From: Mycobacterium colombiense CECT 3035
GTDB taxonomy: Bacteria; Actinomycetota; Actinomycetes; Mycobacteriales; Mycobacteriaceae
Direction of reading: 5' to 3'
DNA: 64,000 bases
NCBI RefSeq assembly: GCF_002105755.1
Contig: NZ_CP020821.1
Location: 3,038,001 to 3,102,000 of the forward strand
Positions 8,198-17,278 of this stretch are shown here, piece by piece. The notes under the pieces are model-generated. The model had not been told where the DNA came from. It saw only the letters and a list, made by a program, of their open reading frames with translations, and made no database searches. The first letter of the stretch is position 1. The number at the start of each line of letters is the position of its first letter. A program made the translations under genes and the position numbers.

Positions 8198-9248
8198 AGA
8201 TCTGGCGCAGCCGCGCATCGATGACCTCGGGGCTCCGGGTGGCCGCGACGTGCTGCCGACCTCGTAGCCCATCACGCTCGGCCAGGGCCGGGTCGCGTAG
8301 GTAGCGCCCGATCGCCGCGGCCAAAGCCGGCACGTCGTCGAGCGGAACGAGCATGCTCGGGTCCGGTGTGATCTGCGCCGTACCGCCGACGGCCGTCGCC
8401 ACAAACGGTCGCGCACCGGCGAGGGCCTCGGTCAGGATCATCGGCATCCCCTCCGCCGACGACGGCAGCGCAACCACTCGAACCGATCGAATTAACTCAC
8501 GCACGGCGTCGGGATGTACCGGGCCTTCGACGGTCAGCCGTTCCGTCGGTGGCGGCGTGTAGTCGTCGATGGGACCGACTATGCGACAACGTCCTTCGAT
8601 GCCCTCGGCGAGCAGTAGTCGCCACGCCGCGACGAGCCTGTCCACGCCTTTCCGATGCCCGACGGCGCCGGCAAACAGCACCACCGGCGGCGTCGAGCCG
8701 GCCCCGGGAGCCTCTCGATCGATCATGATCGGGTTCGCCACGATGGTGGTCGGTATCGTGGGCGCCACCTCGGCAACGGCGGCGGAGGCTTCGGCCGACA
8801 AGGTGATCACGTGGTCTGTGAGCTGCAGCGTGGCGCCCACGAACCGAGGATGCGATTGGGCGAACTCAGGAAAGTCGGAGCCGTGGACGGTGGCGATCAC
8901 CCGCAGACCGCGCGCTCTGGCCAGTCGGATCAACGATCCTTCCCGCAACCACGCTCCGCCGTTGGAGATATGAAAGTGTGCAATGGTCGTTCCCGCGACC
9001 CGGGCCAGCACCAATCCCGCACGCGCGGTGAGCAATAGGCTCTTCAGATGGCGACGCGGCCCTGCCCACGTCGAAAGGACCCGGATTTCGTCGGCGCCGA
9101 TGTTGTGATCGCGGATGATCCGGATCACCGACTGCGTCCCGCCGATGCTGTACACATCGGGCCCCACGTGGATCACCGCGAGCTTGTCCGGCCGCCCGCT
9201 CGGTGGGCGAGCCCGATCAGCTGGAGGCGGCGGCACCGACATTGACAT
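8169..9248 (-). CDS. Glycosyltransferase family 4
   Basis: This 359-residue GT-B glycosyltransferase lies inside the wzz/wzy-like operon. It opens with a proline-rich tail, then LAVIHVGPDVYSIGGTQSV (N-terminal domain with the GG acceptor-loop motif). The C-terminal domain carries VVLFAGAVGHRKGVDRL near residue 210 and an intact EX7E (AEGMPMILTEAL near residue 285). The ATG at 9248 overlaps the end of the polymerase gene by 32 bases. A second ATG at 9242 and an internal GTG are possible starts. It probably extends the lipid-linked repeat unit before polymerisation. Specificity is unknown. Confidence 0.88.
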   Translation of the reverse strand: MSMSVPPPPADRARPPSGRPDKLAVIHVGPDVYSIGGTQSVIRIIRDHNIGADEIRVLSTWAGPRRHLKSLLLTARAGLVLARVAGTTIAHFHISNGGAWLREGSLIRLARARGLRVIATVHGSDFPEFAQSHPRFVGATLQLTDHVITLSAEASAAVAEVAPTIPTTIVANPIMIDREAPGAGSTPPVVLFAGAVGHRKGVDRLVAAWRLLLAEGIEGRCRIVGPIDDYTPPPTERLTVEGPVHPDAVRELIRSVRVVALPSSAEGMPMILTEALAGARPFVATAVGGTAQITPDPSMLVPLDDVPALAAAIGRYLRDPALAERDGLRGRQHVAATRSPEVIDARLRQIYEGCGIAAS

Positions 9249-10725
9249 GAGCTGTTGGGCCTAACTCGAGAGTGGGCGCCGGAACGGGGTCGACGTCGTC
9301 CTGATTTCCGTCACCGCTTCTGCGTCGCAGGCCGGCGAATCCCATCGCCGCGCCCAGAGCCAGGCCCAGCCCCAGGGCGTCCATCGGCATCTCCGGCAAC
9401 GGCCAAACGGCAGAAATCGCAAGCAGTCCGGCGGCGACCGCCGCGCTGATCTTCGCCGCCGCCGGCGCGCAGCGCAGCGCCAGGATCACCGGCGTCAGCG
9501 CGAACAGCGCGAACACCGCCATGCCCACAGCCCCGGCTTTGGCCAACCACCACAGGTAGAAGTTGTGGGAATAGGCGGGATAGAGGTACAGATGGAACTC
9601 GTCATCCCCGGTCGGCGGCTGATACACGTATCCCAGGCCATGGCCGAATACCGGGGCGGCTGCGATGGTCTCCTTGAGCAGGTTGATTTCTCGCAGCCGT
9701 TCCAGCGCCGAATCATCCACGGCGAGTGCGGTTGACGTCACCCCGCCGAGCACCCGCTGATTGAAGGCGACGAACTGGTCGCTGAGCCATGCCCCGGTCT
9801 TCGAGCGCTGCAACAAAAACAACGACCCGGGCACAGTCACCGCGATCAAGGCCATGCCGACCGCGGCGGTCGTGATCGTGCGGCGCACCGCCGCCCAGCT
9901 CAAGCTGCCGAGCAGCGCTACGGCGGCCGCCACTCCCATGGAGATCAGCGTGTTGCGGGAGAAGGACAGCAGCGAAATGCTCAACGCCGGCGGTCCCAGC
10001 GCGAGATACATTGCGGGCCTGACGCGCGCGACGATCGGGGCGGCGACCAGGGCGGACAAGATGGCGGTCGCCGGAGTCTGGGTGGTCAAAATGATTCGGA
10101 CGGCCTGACCGGCACCCGTCGTGCCTTCCAGACTTTCCGCCCGGCCGGCCAGCCGGATGGCGAACAGCGAGCTCACAATTGCCATGCCGGCCGAAAACCA
10201 CAGAATCACGATCATGACCCGGATCGCGAACTTGACGTGGCCGCCGTAGACGACCAACAACGCCAGGACGAATCCGATGGCCATTTCGAGCATGGCAGAC
10301 GATTCACGCATCACCACCAGAGCGGCGTGTCCGGTTTCGAATCCGGTGATCGTGGACCACAAAACCGTGAGCACCAAGATGCCCGGCAACCAGAAGTCGC
10401 GCGCTCGCGGTCTCAAGGATGGGATCAGGTAGCAGATCGCGAGAAGCGCGGCCACGTGGTAGGCGTAAACCGTCACGGGGCCAAAGACTTTCCCGACATG
10501 CAAGCCTTCCGGCAGCGCCGCGAAGGCCCCGAACAGCGTAACCGCGACCATCCCTTCGGGTTTCACCCAGTAGACGACCACGCAGAACAACGCGGCGGTC
10601 AGCAGCACACCCTCGGTGGTTCGGCGCACCGAGAGCACGCCGAACGCAAAGCACCCGAACACGAATATCGCCAGCAGCGTTCCCTCCACCGCCAGGCGAT
10701 GACGAGCCCGCAGGTAGAGATTCAC
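9217..10725 (-). CDS. O-antigen ligase/polymerase-like (Wzy/WaaL family) integral membrane protein
   Basis: This 502-residue polytopic membrane protein has roughly eleven hydrophobic helices, for example GTLLAIFVFGCFAFGVLSV and VGMAVFALFALTPVILAL. A long extracytoplasmic loop in the second half ends in YPAYSHNFYLWWLAKAG, the HN...L...G signature of the Wzy_C/O-antigen ligase family. Such proteins polymerise or ligate undecaprenyl- or polyprenyl-linked oligosaccharide repeats outside the membrane. The GTG start overlaps the stop of the Wzz-like gene by four bases, giving the classical chain-length regulator plus polymerase pair. The C-terminus is a short proline-rich cytoplasmic tail. Polymerase is favoured over ligase because of the Wzz partner. 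Confidence 0.83.
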   Translation of the reverse strand: MNLYLRARHRLAVEGTLLAIFVFGCFAFGVLSVRRTTEGVLLTAALFCVVVYWVKPEGMVAVTLFGAFAALPEGLHVGKVFGPVTVYAYHVAALLAICYLIPSLRPRARDFWLPGILVLTVLWSTITGFETGHAALVVMRESSAMLEMAIGFVLALLVVYGGHVKFAIRVMIVILWFSAGMAIVSSLFAIRLAGRAESLEGTTGAGQAVRIILTTQTPATAILSALVAAPIVARVRPAMYLALGPPALSISLLSFSRNTLISMGVAAAVALLGSLSWAAVRRTITTAAVGMALIAVTVPGSLFLLQRSKTGAWLSDQFVAFNQRVLGGVTSTALAVDDSALERLREINLLKETIAAAPVFGHGLGYVYQPPTGDDEFHLYLYPAYSHNFYLWWLAKAGAVGMAVFALFALTPVILALRCAPAAAKISAAVAAGLLAISAVWPLPEMPMDALGLGLALGAAMGFAGLRRRSGDGNQDDVDPVPAPTLELGPTAHVNVGAAASS

Positions 10726-12188
10726 GCCGACCCGCTCGCCTTTGACCGGTAGGCGCGGTCCGCCGCTCTGATGTGCAACGACTGACGCGCGTCGATCAGC
10801 ACGGTGCCGACAACCTGTGCACCGGCCGCGCGCAGGGCCGTCAGCGCGTCGGTGAGTTCGTCGGCGGTGGTGCGGCGCGCCCGCACCACCAACACCGTGG
10901 CGTTGACGGCGCCGGCCAGCAGGCCGGCGTCGGCGGTCGCGAGGACCGGCGGCCCGTCCACCACGATTCGGTCAAAGCGCGACGACAACTCCTGCAGGAC
11001 CCGGTCCACCACTTCCGGCAAATACGCGCTGACAGGTAAACTCTCGCGGCGCGCGGACCTGGACGCAAGAACGAACAGCCTCGAAATGGGGGTTGGTTTT
11101 ACGGCATCGCCGGCGATCTCGGGGTTGGCCAGCGCGTTACCCAATCCCTCACCCGATTCGACCCGCAGTAATCCGGCGACGACGTGGCGGCGACTGTCGC
11201 CCTCGACAAGCAGTGTGTCCTCGCCCATTTCGGCGAGGGCGAGCGCAAGGTTCATCGCCGTGGTTGTCGTGCCTTCGCCGCCGAACGGTCCGGCCACCAG
11301 GACCCGGCGGGCTTCCGGTCCCATCGCCCTGAGCAACCTGGTGCGCATTCCCCGGATGGCGTCGTCGGATGCGGCATCGGTGCCGAACCGCGGAACCTTG
11401 CCGCGCTTTCCGGGCAGCTCCGCCAAAGTCGGCACCCCGGAGACTCCCTCCAGCTTCTCCCGGGTGCGAATGGTGCGGTCGCCGGCCTCGCGGGTCAGCG
11501 CGACCGCGATGGCAAGTAGCACACCGGCGATGAACCCGATCGCCATGTTCCGCGCCGGCACCGGCGACACCGGAACGCGCGGTACCCGCGGCGCCTCGAC
11601 CACGGTCGCCCGGGCTACCGGCAACGGCTTGCCCGTCGGGCCGAGCGCGGCACCCGGCAGGTCCGAGGGCTGGCCCGGCGGAGTGGTTGTCTCGGTCACC
11701 TCGGGGCGCGGTCCGGCAGTCACCGGGGCGCCGACACCGGTCGGAACCGAAGTAGGACTGATTGTCGGAAGGATCGCGCTGAACTGATTGGCCATGGCAC
11801 CCGCCAGCGCGGCAGCGCGCGCAGGATCGGTGTCCTTGACGCTGATGGTGAAAAGCTCCGATTTCGGAGTGTATTTCACTTGGGTCTGGCTCAGCACATC
11901 GTCAGCGCTGGCCGAAAGCTGGAGCTGACGGATTGCGCGCTCAGCCACGATGTGTCCGCCGGCGATTTGGGCGTACGACGACAACCGTTCTTGTGCAGCC
12001 TCCGTGCCGCTGTATAGCTCATTCAGGTCGGTCGCGCCCGAGAACGAGATGAGGACCGTGGCCGACGACTGGTAGTGCTTGGTCTGCAACGCAGTAACGA
12101 ACGCGGCGCCGATTGTGCAGGCCAGCAGCGCGGTAATCGCCAGCTTCCAGTGCGTGCCGAGAATCCGGACGAAGGTACGGAAATCCAT
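10722..12188 (-). CDS. Wzz chain-length determinant fused to BY-kinase-like ATPase domain, Walker A lysine missing
   Basis: This 488-residue polysaccharide co-polymerase has an N-terminal Wzz domain, with a first membrane helix near residues 15-35 and a second near 213-232. A periplasm-type loop ending in a proline-rich stretch lies between them. The cytoplasmic domain resembles CpsD/BY-kinases: Walker A-like GPFGGEGTTTT near residue 303, Walker A' LLVEGD near 324 and Walker B RIVVDGPPVL near 409. The Walker A lysine that binds ATP phosphates is replaced by threonine, and the C-terminus has no tyrosine cluster. It is probably a regulatory pseudo-kinase rather than an active one. It is the first gene of the operon, behind a perfect inverted repeat. 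Confidence 0.85.
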   Translation of the reverse strand: MDFRTFVRILGTHWKLAITALLACTIGAAFVTALQTKHYQSSATVLISFSGATDLNELYSGTEAAQERLSSYAQIAGGHIVAERAIRQLQLSASADDVLSQTQVKYTPKSELFTISVKDTDPARAAALAGAMANQFSAILPTISPTSVPTGVGAPVTAGPRPEVTETTTPPGQPSDLPGAALGPTGKPLPVARATVVEAPRVPRVPVSPVPARNMAIGFIAGVLLAIAVALTREAGDRTIRTREKLEGVSGVPTLAELPGKRGKVPRFGTDAASDDAIRGMRTRLLRAMGPEARRVLVAGPFGGEGTTTTAMNLALALAEMGEDTLLVEGDSRRHVVAGLLRVESGEGLGNALANPEIAGDAVKPTPISRLFVLASRSARRESLPVSAYLPEVVDRVLQELSSRFDRIVVDGPPVLATADAGLLAGAVNATVLVVRARRTTADELTDALTALRAAGAQVVGTVLIDARQSLHIRAADRAYRSKASGSA

Positions 12189-12213
12189 CGGCTCATAACC
12201 TTTCTAGAAGCTC

Positions 12214-12232
12214 ATGACGCGAATCGCGTCAT
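12214..12232. promoter_or_regulatory. Perfect 19-base inverted repeat upstream of the wzz-like operon
   Basis: The sequence ATGACGCG AAT CGCGTCAT has two perfect 8-base arms around a 3-base centre. It lies 26 bases upstream of the wzz-like start codon, where an operator would overlap a promoter or 5' leader. No T-run follows, so a terminator for the upstream lipoprotein gene is less likely. The binding protein is unknown. Confidence 0.5.
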
Positions 12233-12381
12233 ACAGATTCCCAGCACCGGCCGCGCTCATCCATTGCAGATTATGCAGCATCATCACGCGGGAATTGCCG
12301 AAATCGCCACTCCTGCCCTGCCGCGTGGTCAGCCGCTAGCCAAGCCTTGCCCAGCGAACCGGTACGCCCCGCGTGCCCGCA

Positions 12382-14061
12382 TCACGGGGCACGGGTGGGC
12401 GCATCCCGCGGGAGGTCGAGTGTCGCAATCGGATAGCACCCGGAGCCGTCACGGCCCGCGCGGGCCAGCCGCATGGGCGGATAGTTGACCACATTCGACG
12501 CGCCCGGCTTGTGCTGGTGCCAGTCCACCGACGCGCACAGCGTGTAGTGCCCCGGCGCCAAGCCGGCCAGGTCGACGTGAACCGACTCGGTCGTCGAACT
12601 CGGGACGGGTTCGTTACGCGAGCCGTCTCCGAGTTGTCCCTGAACCAACGACTTCAGCGCCACCGTCGCGGGAATCGAACGGATCACCGTCCCCGAGAAA
12701 TCGACAAGCCGGTAGCCGGGGACCCAGTTCTCGGTTGCCGCGGCGGCGCCAAAATTCGTCCAGGTGACGGTCAGCGTCGCATTCCCGTCGCGCACCGATG
12801 TCGATCCCTGTCCCGCATCGGCCGAATATCGGTATCCGGCCACGACGTTGGCCTGCGCCCACAGCAGGTATAACGCCGGATCCATCGGAGCGGTGGAACT
12901 GACCGCCGGAAAGTTGTAGCTCGATGTCATCGACACGTGGTACTTGACGACGTCGTGCAGGCCTTTTTCGTAATAGGCCCGCGGATCGGTACCGTCGGGC
13001 AGCTGGCACCATTCGGTGATCACCAGCGCCGACGCCATCCGGCTTTTCAGCGCGCCCACCAGCGGATCTTTTGACTGCACGTAGTGCGAGCCGTCCTTCT
13101 CCGCCCATGCAGGCAGCGGCGGCTGAACTCCGAGGCAATCCGCGCGGATACCCACTGGCGCGGACAGCTTCTTCGTGACGTCGTCGGCGAGCAACTGGCG
13201 AACGATTTCCGGGTTCAGGGCCGTCGTCACCAATTGTGTATGAGGAAAGGCATTTACGGTCGCCGTCACCAGCTGCCGAATGGATTCGGCGGTGATGCTC
13301 TGGTCGCGGAATTGGCTGTAGTACCCGAGTTTCGCGATGCTGTCGTCAGGTGCCGGTCCCGGCGCGCCCAATGTGTCACGCAGATACGAGATGTGGTTTT
13401 CGCTGAAATCGCCGTAACCGGAGAACTCGAATACGCTCAGCCGCTCGTCGCCGTCATACCGGCGGCCCAGCGCACCCAACAGCTGACCGAAGGCGTTCAG
13501 GTAGTTCGGGTCATTCCAGTTTGGAACGACCTGCGTCACTCCCGGTGTCCACCAATAGTGTTGCGGACCTGTGTAATTGGTGGCCGCGGAGCGAAGCCAG
13601 TCGGGCATGGCGATGTTGGTGTTGTTCGCATAGGTGTTGTCGCAGCAGGAATTGTAGGCGACCACGCGAAGCGTCAGCCGCATGTTGCGAGAGGCCAGTT
13701 TCGACAACGCGTCATCGATCACGCTGAAATCGAACTTGCGATCGTCTGGAGCGTCCGGTGGCAGCGTGCTCGGATCGGTGGGCTGCAACTGCCGCCACGG
13801 CACACGCAGACTGGCGTCATACGACGCCGGCCACGCCGGATACCGCTGCTGCGCGCGATTGCCTTGCGGGAACAGTGGTTGCAGGAGATCTTCGTACTGT
13901 CCGCGCAGCGGATTGGATACGTCCTGTACGGACAACGGTATGGCAGGGCTGACGATCGCGGTCAACGGCGCAGCGTCGCCGCCATGACTGCACCCGCTCA
14001 GCACCAGCGCCACGCACGCGCCAACGACGAAGATGTTTCGGTGTCGAATTGTCCGGACCAT
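12382..14061 (-). CDS. Large secreted lipoprotein, DUF4832/glycoside-hydrolase-like, paralogue A
   Basis: This 559-residue lipoprotein has a signal peptide ending in a lipobox (VGACVALVLSGC, Cys near residue 23). I choose the ATG at 14061 because it gives a normal signal peptide and has AAGAGA upstream. The open frame continues 27 codons further without support. The mature part looks like a TIM-barrel region (PLRGQYEDLL, YDASLRVPWRQLQP, FEFSGYGDF) followed by a beta-sandwich-like C-terminal domain (ATLTVTWTNFG, GHYTLCASVDW). This arrangement recalls DUF4832 proteins of exopolysaccharide loci. It is a close paralogue of the lipoprotein at 17279-18952. A role in binding, trimming or export of the polysaccharide is inferred, not shown. 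Confidence 0.75.
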   Translation of the reverse strand: MVRTIRHRNIFVVGACVALVLSGCSHGGDAAPLTAIVSPAIPLSVQDVSNPLRGQYEDLLQPLFPQGNRAQQRYPAWPASYDASLRVPWRQLQPTDPSTLPPDAPDDRKFDFSVIDDALSKLASRNMRLTLRVVAYNSCCDNTYANNTNIAMPDWLRSAATNYTGPQHYWWTPGVTQVVPNWNDPNYLNAFGQLLGALGRRYDGDERLSVFEFSGYGDFSENHISYLRDTLGAPGPAPDDSIAKLGYYSQFRDQSITAESIRQLVTATVNAFPHTQLVTTALNPEIVRQLLADDVTKKLSAPVGIRADCLGVQPPLPAWAEKDGSHYVQSKDPLVGALKSRMASALVITEWCQLPDGTDPRAYYEKGLHDVVKYHVSMTSSYNFPAVSSTAPMDPALYLLWAQANVVAGYRYSADAGQGSTSVRDGNATLTVTWTNFGAAAATENWVPGYRLVDFSGTVIRSIPATVALKSLVQGQLGDGSRNEPVPSSTTESVHVDLAGLAPGHYTLCASVDWHQHKPGASNVVNYPPMRLARAGRDGSGCYPIATLDLPRDAPTRAP

Positions 14062-14396
14062 AATCTCTTGTGCTAAATGACGTTCGACGACAACGGCTCG
14101 CGGTAGGCGAGAAGCGACACCGACATGCATCGGCCTGGACACACCGTCTCCATCAAACGCATCGACTGCTGCCTCTCTGGTGATTCGCGTTTCGCTACCG
14201 TCGTTGACCCGTTGGTTGACGTCACGTTGTCGTGCGGGATGTCGAGGGTTACCACAGGCTATAGCCCGGGCTGCGACACCACAGGCAAATGCCGGGGCCT
14301 GTCCCGGAGTCCGTTACCGCGCGCGCAGGTCACCTCGGTGAGCGGCACCGTCGATTAAGCTGGTGGCTCCGCGATTCGGGCAGGAGATCACCCCAG
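14062..14396. other. 335-base divergent intergenic region
   Basis: This gap separates the minus-strand lipoprotein A and the plus-strand FkbM methyltransferase, so it should carry promoters in both directions. The only clear signal is the AGGAG ribosome-binding site at about 14382, ahead of the methyltransferase ATG. No RNA gene or repeat is visible. Confidence 0.5.
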
Positions 14397-15191
14397 ATGG
14401 CTGTCGCACGCTCGCTGAAACGTTTTCTCGCGCCCGCGGCAACGACGCTCGCACCGCGCCTGTTCTGGCGTCGGAAGTTCCGCATCCTGCAACGCCTGGG
14501 GCAATCGCGCCCGGACATCCGGTTGGTGGCGTCGTTGTGTGATCCACGGCTGATCTCCGTGGACATCGGGGCAGATCTCGGTGAGTTCACGATCGCGATG
14601 TTGGCCTCGTCGCGCTCGGTGATCGCCTTCGAACCGCGGCCGGCCCAGGCCCGCGACCTGACAACCATGTTCGGCGTCGTCGGCGCCGCCGTCCGAGTGG
14701 AAGCCGTGGCGTTGTCGGACGAACCGGGCGTGACGGCCATGCGGGTGGTTGCGTCCGAACCGGGCCGCAGCACGATCGAGGCCGGCAACAAGCTGGGCGA
14801 TGTGGACGGCGGCAACATCGAAAGCATCGACGTGCCAGTCAGACGCCTCGACGATCTGCACCTGACAGACATCGGCCTGATCAAGATCGACGTTGAGGGC
14901 CATGAACTCGCCGTGTTGCGCGGTGCCACAGAAACTCTCGCACGTCACCGCCCGGCGGTCGTGGTGGAGGCCGAGGAACGTCATCATCCCGATTCCATCG
15001 CGCAGATCACCCGGCTGCTGCATGGACTGGGCTACGCAGGTTACTTCGATCTGGATGGCGTCCGGCGGCCGATACGAGAATTCGACCCGGCACGGCATCA
15101 AGATCCGGCCAACGTCGGCAGCCAGGAGGACGGTTGGGCCGGCCGCGGCGTCTACGTCAACAATTTCGTCTTCTTGCCCGAGAACGCCTAG
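14397..15191 (+). CDS. FkbM-family SAM-dependent methyltransferase
   Basis: This 264-residue class I methyltransferase of the FkbM type usually O-methylates sugar hydroxyls. SAM-binding motif I is ISVDIGADLGEFTIAML near residue 49. The family signature DIGLIKIDVEGHELAVLRG is near residue 158, and the acidic VVVEAEERH segment follows. I start at the ATG at 14397 because AGGAG lies about ten bases upstream. The open frame runs 36 codons further upstream without a ribosome-binding site. It sits alone between the two lipoprotein paralogues and converges on the GGDEF/EAL gene. O-methylation of a sugar in the locus polysaccharide is the natural inference. Confidence 0.88.
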   Translation: MAVARSLKRFLAPAATTLAPRLFWRRKFRILQRLGQSRPDIRLVASLCDPRLISVDIGADLGEFTIAMLASSRSVIAFEPRPAQARDLTTMFGVVGAAVRVEAVALSDEPGVTAMRVVASEPGRSTIEAGNKLGDVDGGNIESIDVPVRRLDDLHLTDIGLIKIDVEGHELAVLRGATETLARHRPAVVVEAEERHHPDSIAQITRLLHGLGYAGYFDLDGVRRPIREFDPARHQDPANVGSQEDGWAGRGVYVNNFVFLPENA

Positions 15192-15215
15192 GCGGCGACG
15201 ACCACCGTTGCGATG

Positions 15216-17222
15216 CTAGAGCGAACCCAGCGACGATGACTCGCGATCGGCCAGAAACGGCATCGGCATCCAGCGCGCGGACAGCAACGCCTCCATCGCA
15301 TCCCCGGCGATCGGGCGCGACAGCAGGAAGCCCTGCGCCCGGTGGCAGCCGTGTTGCATCAAAGTCAGTGCGGCAGCGGGAGTCTCGACGCCCTCGGCGA
15401 CCACTTCCAGGCCGAACGCCTCGGCCAGCCCGATGATCGCGCGGACTATGGCCAGGTCACCGGCGTTGGTACCCACGTCGCGGACGAACCCGGCATCAAT
15501 CTTGAGCATGTCCACCGGAAGGGACTTCAGGTGGGACAGAACGGCATAACCGGTGCCGAAGTCGTCGATCGCGATCTGCACGCCCACATCCTTGAGCTCC
15601 GCCAACGTCTTTCGCGTGGTATCGATGTCGTGCACCACCGCGCGCTCGGTGATCTCCAGGCACACCGACTCGGCTTCGATGCCGAACTCGGCGATGGTGT
15701 CGGCGACGCTCTCCACGAAACCGCGGCTGATCAGCTGAATGGGCGAGACGTTGATGCGCAGCATGGCGCCCTGCCCGACACCGTTGGCCCGCCACCCGCT
15801 GAACTCGGCGCACGCGGTGCGCATCACCCACCGGCCCAAATCCGCGGCCAGGTTGGTCGATTCGGCGACACCGATGAACGCGTCGGGCAACAGCAGCCCC
15901 CACACCGGATGACGCCACCGCACCAGCGCCTCGGCGCCGACGATGGCGCCCGTCCACAGGTCGACCTCGGGCAGGTAGTGCAGGATCAGGCCTTCGCTGT
16001 CGATGTCGCCCTGCAGGTGCAGCTCGATGTCGTTGCGGAAGGCCCGTTTCAGGGACATGTCGTCGGTGGACACCGCGGTCTGGTTACCACCGGCGCGCTT
16101 GGCCGTCAGCACGGCCTCGTCGGCTCGCCGGAGCAGGTCGGCGCAGTTGTCGGTGCCCGGCGTGCCCACCGCCAGCCCGATGCTGACCGTCCGGCTGATC
16201 ACGTGGCCGCCGATGGTGAGGCGGTCGCACAACATCGCCGACAGGCGACGCGCGAATGCCTCGGCGTCGTCGGAGGACATCGGCCGGTGCGGGATGACCA
16301 CGAACTCGTCGCCGCCGAGGCGGGCGATCATGCTCTGGCTTCCCGCGCACTCCTCGAGGCGTTGCGCGAACATCCTGATGAACCAGTCGCCCGCGGTGTG
16401 GCCGAGGTAGTCGTTGATCGGCTTGAGGCGGTCGAGGTCGAGGTAGAAGACCGCGACTGGCCCGGGGCTGCCGGCCGCGAGGCGCTCGGTCAGATGCGCG
16501 ACCAGCGCGCGGCGGTTGTAGACGCCGGTCAGGTCGTCGTGCTCGGCGAGATAGCGGAGCCGCTCCTCGGCGGCGATGCGGGCCTGCAGCTGAGCGAACA
16601 GGGCGGCGACCGCCTCGAGGGTGTTGATCTCGTCCTGTTTCCACTTGCGGGCGCCGAACTTGACGAAGCCGAGCACACCCGTGGTCGCGTCGCCGGACAC
16701 CAGCGGCGCGACGGCCAGCGACGGCGACACCGGTGTCTTGCCCTGGTTCAGCGAGCGGCGAATCCAGCGGTTGGGCTGATCCGGCCGCGTCACCACCGGC
16801 TTGCGCTCGCGCTCGCACCGGGCGAGCACCGACTCGGCGCCGTGTAGGTCGAGATCGGCCACCGGATCCGGATCAGCGTCGTCGGTGCGCCGCGGCCACT
16901 CGGCCACCAGCACCGAGGCCGGGGCGTCCTGGGCGTGGTGTCGCAGGAAGCTGGCGTTTACATCGAACTGTTCGACGAGCTGCGCGAGGACCTTTTCGCT
17001 GACCTGGGTCGCGGTGGACGCCGTGGCCTCCATCAACTGGGTGGCGACGGAGGTGACCACCAGGTCCAGGCTGCGCGGCACGGGTCCTCCGATACGGGCA
17101 CCTACGGCGACCCTTCCGATCACCCATCGAAGGGGTCCGATAGTTCGCTCGGTTGCTAGCTGGTCGAACGTCGAACCGCGCGGCGACGCGGCCGAAATCC
17201 GTCTGGAAACGGTATCACGCAC
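15216..17222 (-). CDS. GAF-GGDEF-EAL bifunctional cyclic-di-GMP synthase/phosphodiesterase
   Basis: This 668-residue signalling protein matches the layout of M. tuberculosis Rv1354c: an N-terminal GAF-like sensory domain (about residues 60-205), a GGDEF diguanylate cyclase and an EAL phosphodiesterase. The cyclase motif is intact (IARLGGDEFVVI near residue 300). The EAL domain is also intact (GAEALVRWRHP near 430, then DDFGTGYAVLSHL and EVVAEGVET), so both activities are plausible. No RxxD inhibitory I-site precedes GGDEF. There are no membrane helices. Its position between two polysaccharide-locus lipoproteins suggests that it controls polymer production through c-di-GMP, as in other bacteria. 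That link is inference. Confidence 0.92.
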   Translation of the reverse strand: MRDTVSRRISAASPRGSTFDQLATERTIGPLRWVIGRVAVGARIGGPVPRSLDLVVTSVATQLMEATASTATQVSEKVLAQLVEQFDVNASFLRHHAQDAPASVLVAEWPRRTDDADPDPVADLDLHGAESVLARCERERKPVVTRPDQPNRWIRRSLNQGKTPVSPSLAVAPLVSGDATTGVLGFVKFGARKWKQDEINTLEAVAALFAQLQARIAAEERLRYLAEHDDLTGVYNRRALVAHLTERLAAGSPGPVAVFYLDLDRLKPINDYLGHTAGDWFIRMFAQRLEECAGSQSMIARLGGDEFVVIPHRPMSSDDAEAFARRLSAMLCDRLTIGGHVISRTVSIGLAVGTPGTDNCADLLRRADEAVLTAKRAGGNQTAVSTDDMSLKRAFRNDIELHLQGDIDSEGLILHYLPEVDLWTGAIVGAEALVRWRHPVWGLLLPDAFIGVAESTNLAADLGRWVMRTACAEFSGWRANGVGQGAMLRINVSPIQLISRGFVESVADTIAEFGIEAESVCLEITERAVVHDIDTTRKTLAELKDVGVQIAIDDFGTGYAVLSHLKSLPVDMLKIDAGFVRDVGTNAGDLAIVRAIIGLAEAFGLEVVAEGVETPAAALTLMQHGCHRAQGFLLSRPIAGDAMEALLSARWMPMPFLADRESSSLGSL

Positions 17223-17278
17223 GGCCCCGGGGATCAGGCGTTACGACAAGGCGCCGGCCGGCGCCGCGACGCGACCGC

